Positions 63,366 through 64,000 of a DNA stretch of 64,000 bases are shown here, piece by piece. Under the pieces are notes generated by a model. That model did no database searches. It was not told the origin of the DNA and saw nothing but the letters and a program-made list of their open reading frames with translations. Source of the DNA: Eggerthella lenta DSM 2243 (lineage in GTDB: Bacteria; Actinomycetota; Coriobacteriia; Coriobacteriales; Eggerthellaceae); the NCBI RefSeq assembly GCF_000024265.1, contig NC_013204.1, positions 1,910,180 to 1,974,179 of the forward strand. Direction: 5' to 3'. The position numbers and the translations under genes were made by a program. Numbering within the stretch: the stretch's first letter is position 1; each line of letters opens with the position of its first letter.

Positions 63366-63705
63366 CGCCTATAACGAGTTTTATCGATTATAAATGCAAT
63401 ATTTTCTTTTATTCAAGTAATTTTATGCAATTACAAGAAACGATACCGAAAGACGCGCACAGCTTCCGACCGTCGGACGTTCTATCCCGTCGGCGGCCGG
63501 CGCACGCGTGCCGAAGAAGCGGCGTGCCGCGTGCGATTCTTCCCGCAATGTTGCGTTTTTTCGGACCGTATCGGCATGCATCGAAAGTAATCATTGCAAA
63601 CTGCCTGATCATCGTCTCGCGCTCTTCCGCGTCGATGAGAACGCCCCGTCAAACGCAACATTCCTGTGATAATCGCACATCGAGGCCGCACCTACGGCGG
63701 CCGGC
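63366..63705. other. Intergenic region with AT-rich half
   Basis: The first 70 bp are strikingly AT-rich for this genome (around the carA promoter). The rest holds no convincing gene. A GGCCGC/GCGGCC hairpin at 63684-63702, just after the endonuclease gene, may be its terminator. Confidence 0.4.
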
Positions 63706-64000
63706 CTAGTCGTAGCCCACCGGAAGCCCGAGCTGCCGCCGGAGCCGCAGCTTGCGAGCATGGTAGTCCGACACGCGCACTTGCACGCGCTTTCCCAGGA
63801 GCCGACGTATCGTGTCGGCTATCGCGTCGGTTGCAGCCAGGCTGTCCAGCTCGTCGTTCGTGACGCCTACGACCGTCCAGCCCATCGCCATCAACGCGTT
63901 CGTCCTTCTAGAATCCCTGATACGGCTTTCCTCCCCTTCGTGCATCTCCCTGCTTTGGTACTCCACGTCGAGTTTCGCATCCGGCCAGCAAAGGTCGCAA
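63706..64000 (-). CDS. DUF559-like endonuclease-domain protein, 5' part outside the window
   Basis: The last 97 residues of a frame that enters from the right edge are visible. CDLCWPDAKLDVEYQ followed by SREMH resembles the D...E-x-Q core of PD-(D/E)xK nucleases of the DUF559/very-short-patch type, and ALMAMGWTVVGVTNDEL is the usual following strand and helix. The C terminus is Arg-rich (ARKLRLRRQLGLPVGYD). Such proteins are common in this group as single genes of unknown role. The N-terminal part cannot be judged. Confidence 0.65.
   Translation of the reverse strand, partial: CDLCWPDAKLDVEYQSREMHEGEESRIRDSRRTNALMAMGWTVVGVTNDELDSLAATDAIADTIRRLLGKRVQVRVSDYHARKLRLRRQLGLPVGYD

Overview
The window is high-GC, tightly packed bacterial DNA with almost every gene on the minus strand. 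Gene content (mihF-type integration host factor, SpoVS in an apparently non-sporulating setting, HrcA/CIRCE, VanS/VanR-like two-component pair, BspA-type leucine-rich repeat protein, CxxCH lipoprotein) and the style of the proteins suggest an actinobacterium of class Coriobacteriia, most likely Eggerthellaceae (Eggerthella or a close relative). This placement is inferred from reading the sequence, not from a search.

Layout, read in the direction of transcription (high to low coordinates). (1) 63.7-50.6 kb: an endonuclease-domain fragment at the right edge, then carA-carB behind a PyrR-type attenuator, a 2.4-kb interruption (SMR exporter, small unknown gene, XRE membrane regulator, two gene remnants), pyrK-pyrD-pyrF, mihF-gmk-rpoZ and thiI. 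(2) 50.1-39.1 kb: comEA-comEC-holA, rpsT (plus strand), a haem-binding lipoprotein, lepA, a small membrane protein, dusB, hemW, and hrcA-dnaJ behind a CIRCE operator. (3) 39-28.4 kb: rsmE-mtaB, a C39-like peptidase, phoH-ybeY-dgkA-era, a zinc-ribbon/PASTA protein, recO and a TSCPD protein. (4) 28.5-22.8 kb: an accessory patch with plus-strand genes (a second C39-like peptidase, a RelBE-type toxin-antitoxin pair, a DEDDh exonuclease-BRCT protein, an LRR protein) beside a two-component system. (5) 22.6-1 kb: rpsO, pnp, dapB-dapA, rnj, ftsK, a RodZ-like protein, yajQ, rimO, a pgsA-cinA fusion, recA-recX, rny, a GHKL ATPase, spoVS, miaB-miaA and a partial hflX.

Three blocks keep gene orders familiar from Bacillus and Clostridium: rpsO-pnp-dapA-rnj-ftsK-rodZ-pgsA-cinA-recA-rny-spoVS-miaB-miaA-hflX; comEA-comEC-holA-rpsT-lepA-hemW-hrcA-dnaJ-rsmE-mtaB-phoH-ybeY-dgkA-era-recO; and carAB-pyrKDF next to gmk-rpoZ. 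The functional themes are RNA processing and modification (RNase Y, RNase J, PNPase, MiaA, MiaB, RimO, MtaB, ThiI, DusB, RsmE, YbeY, Era), DNA repair and uptake (RecA, RecX, RecO, ComEA, ComEC, HolA), de novo pyrimidine synthesis and lysine/diaminopimelate synthesis.

The most unusual layer is the repeat content. Several palindromic repeat families sit between genes, and three copies appear to lie in frame inside genes (rimO, the 5' end of pyrD, the 3' part of carA). Other notable points are the PgsA-CinA fusion, a 20-bp box shared by the two-component operon and a C39 peptidase gene, textbook SOS and PyrR control sites, a probable leaderless phoH mRNA, and the GHKL ATPase set between RNase Y and SpoVS.
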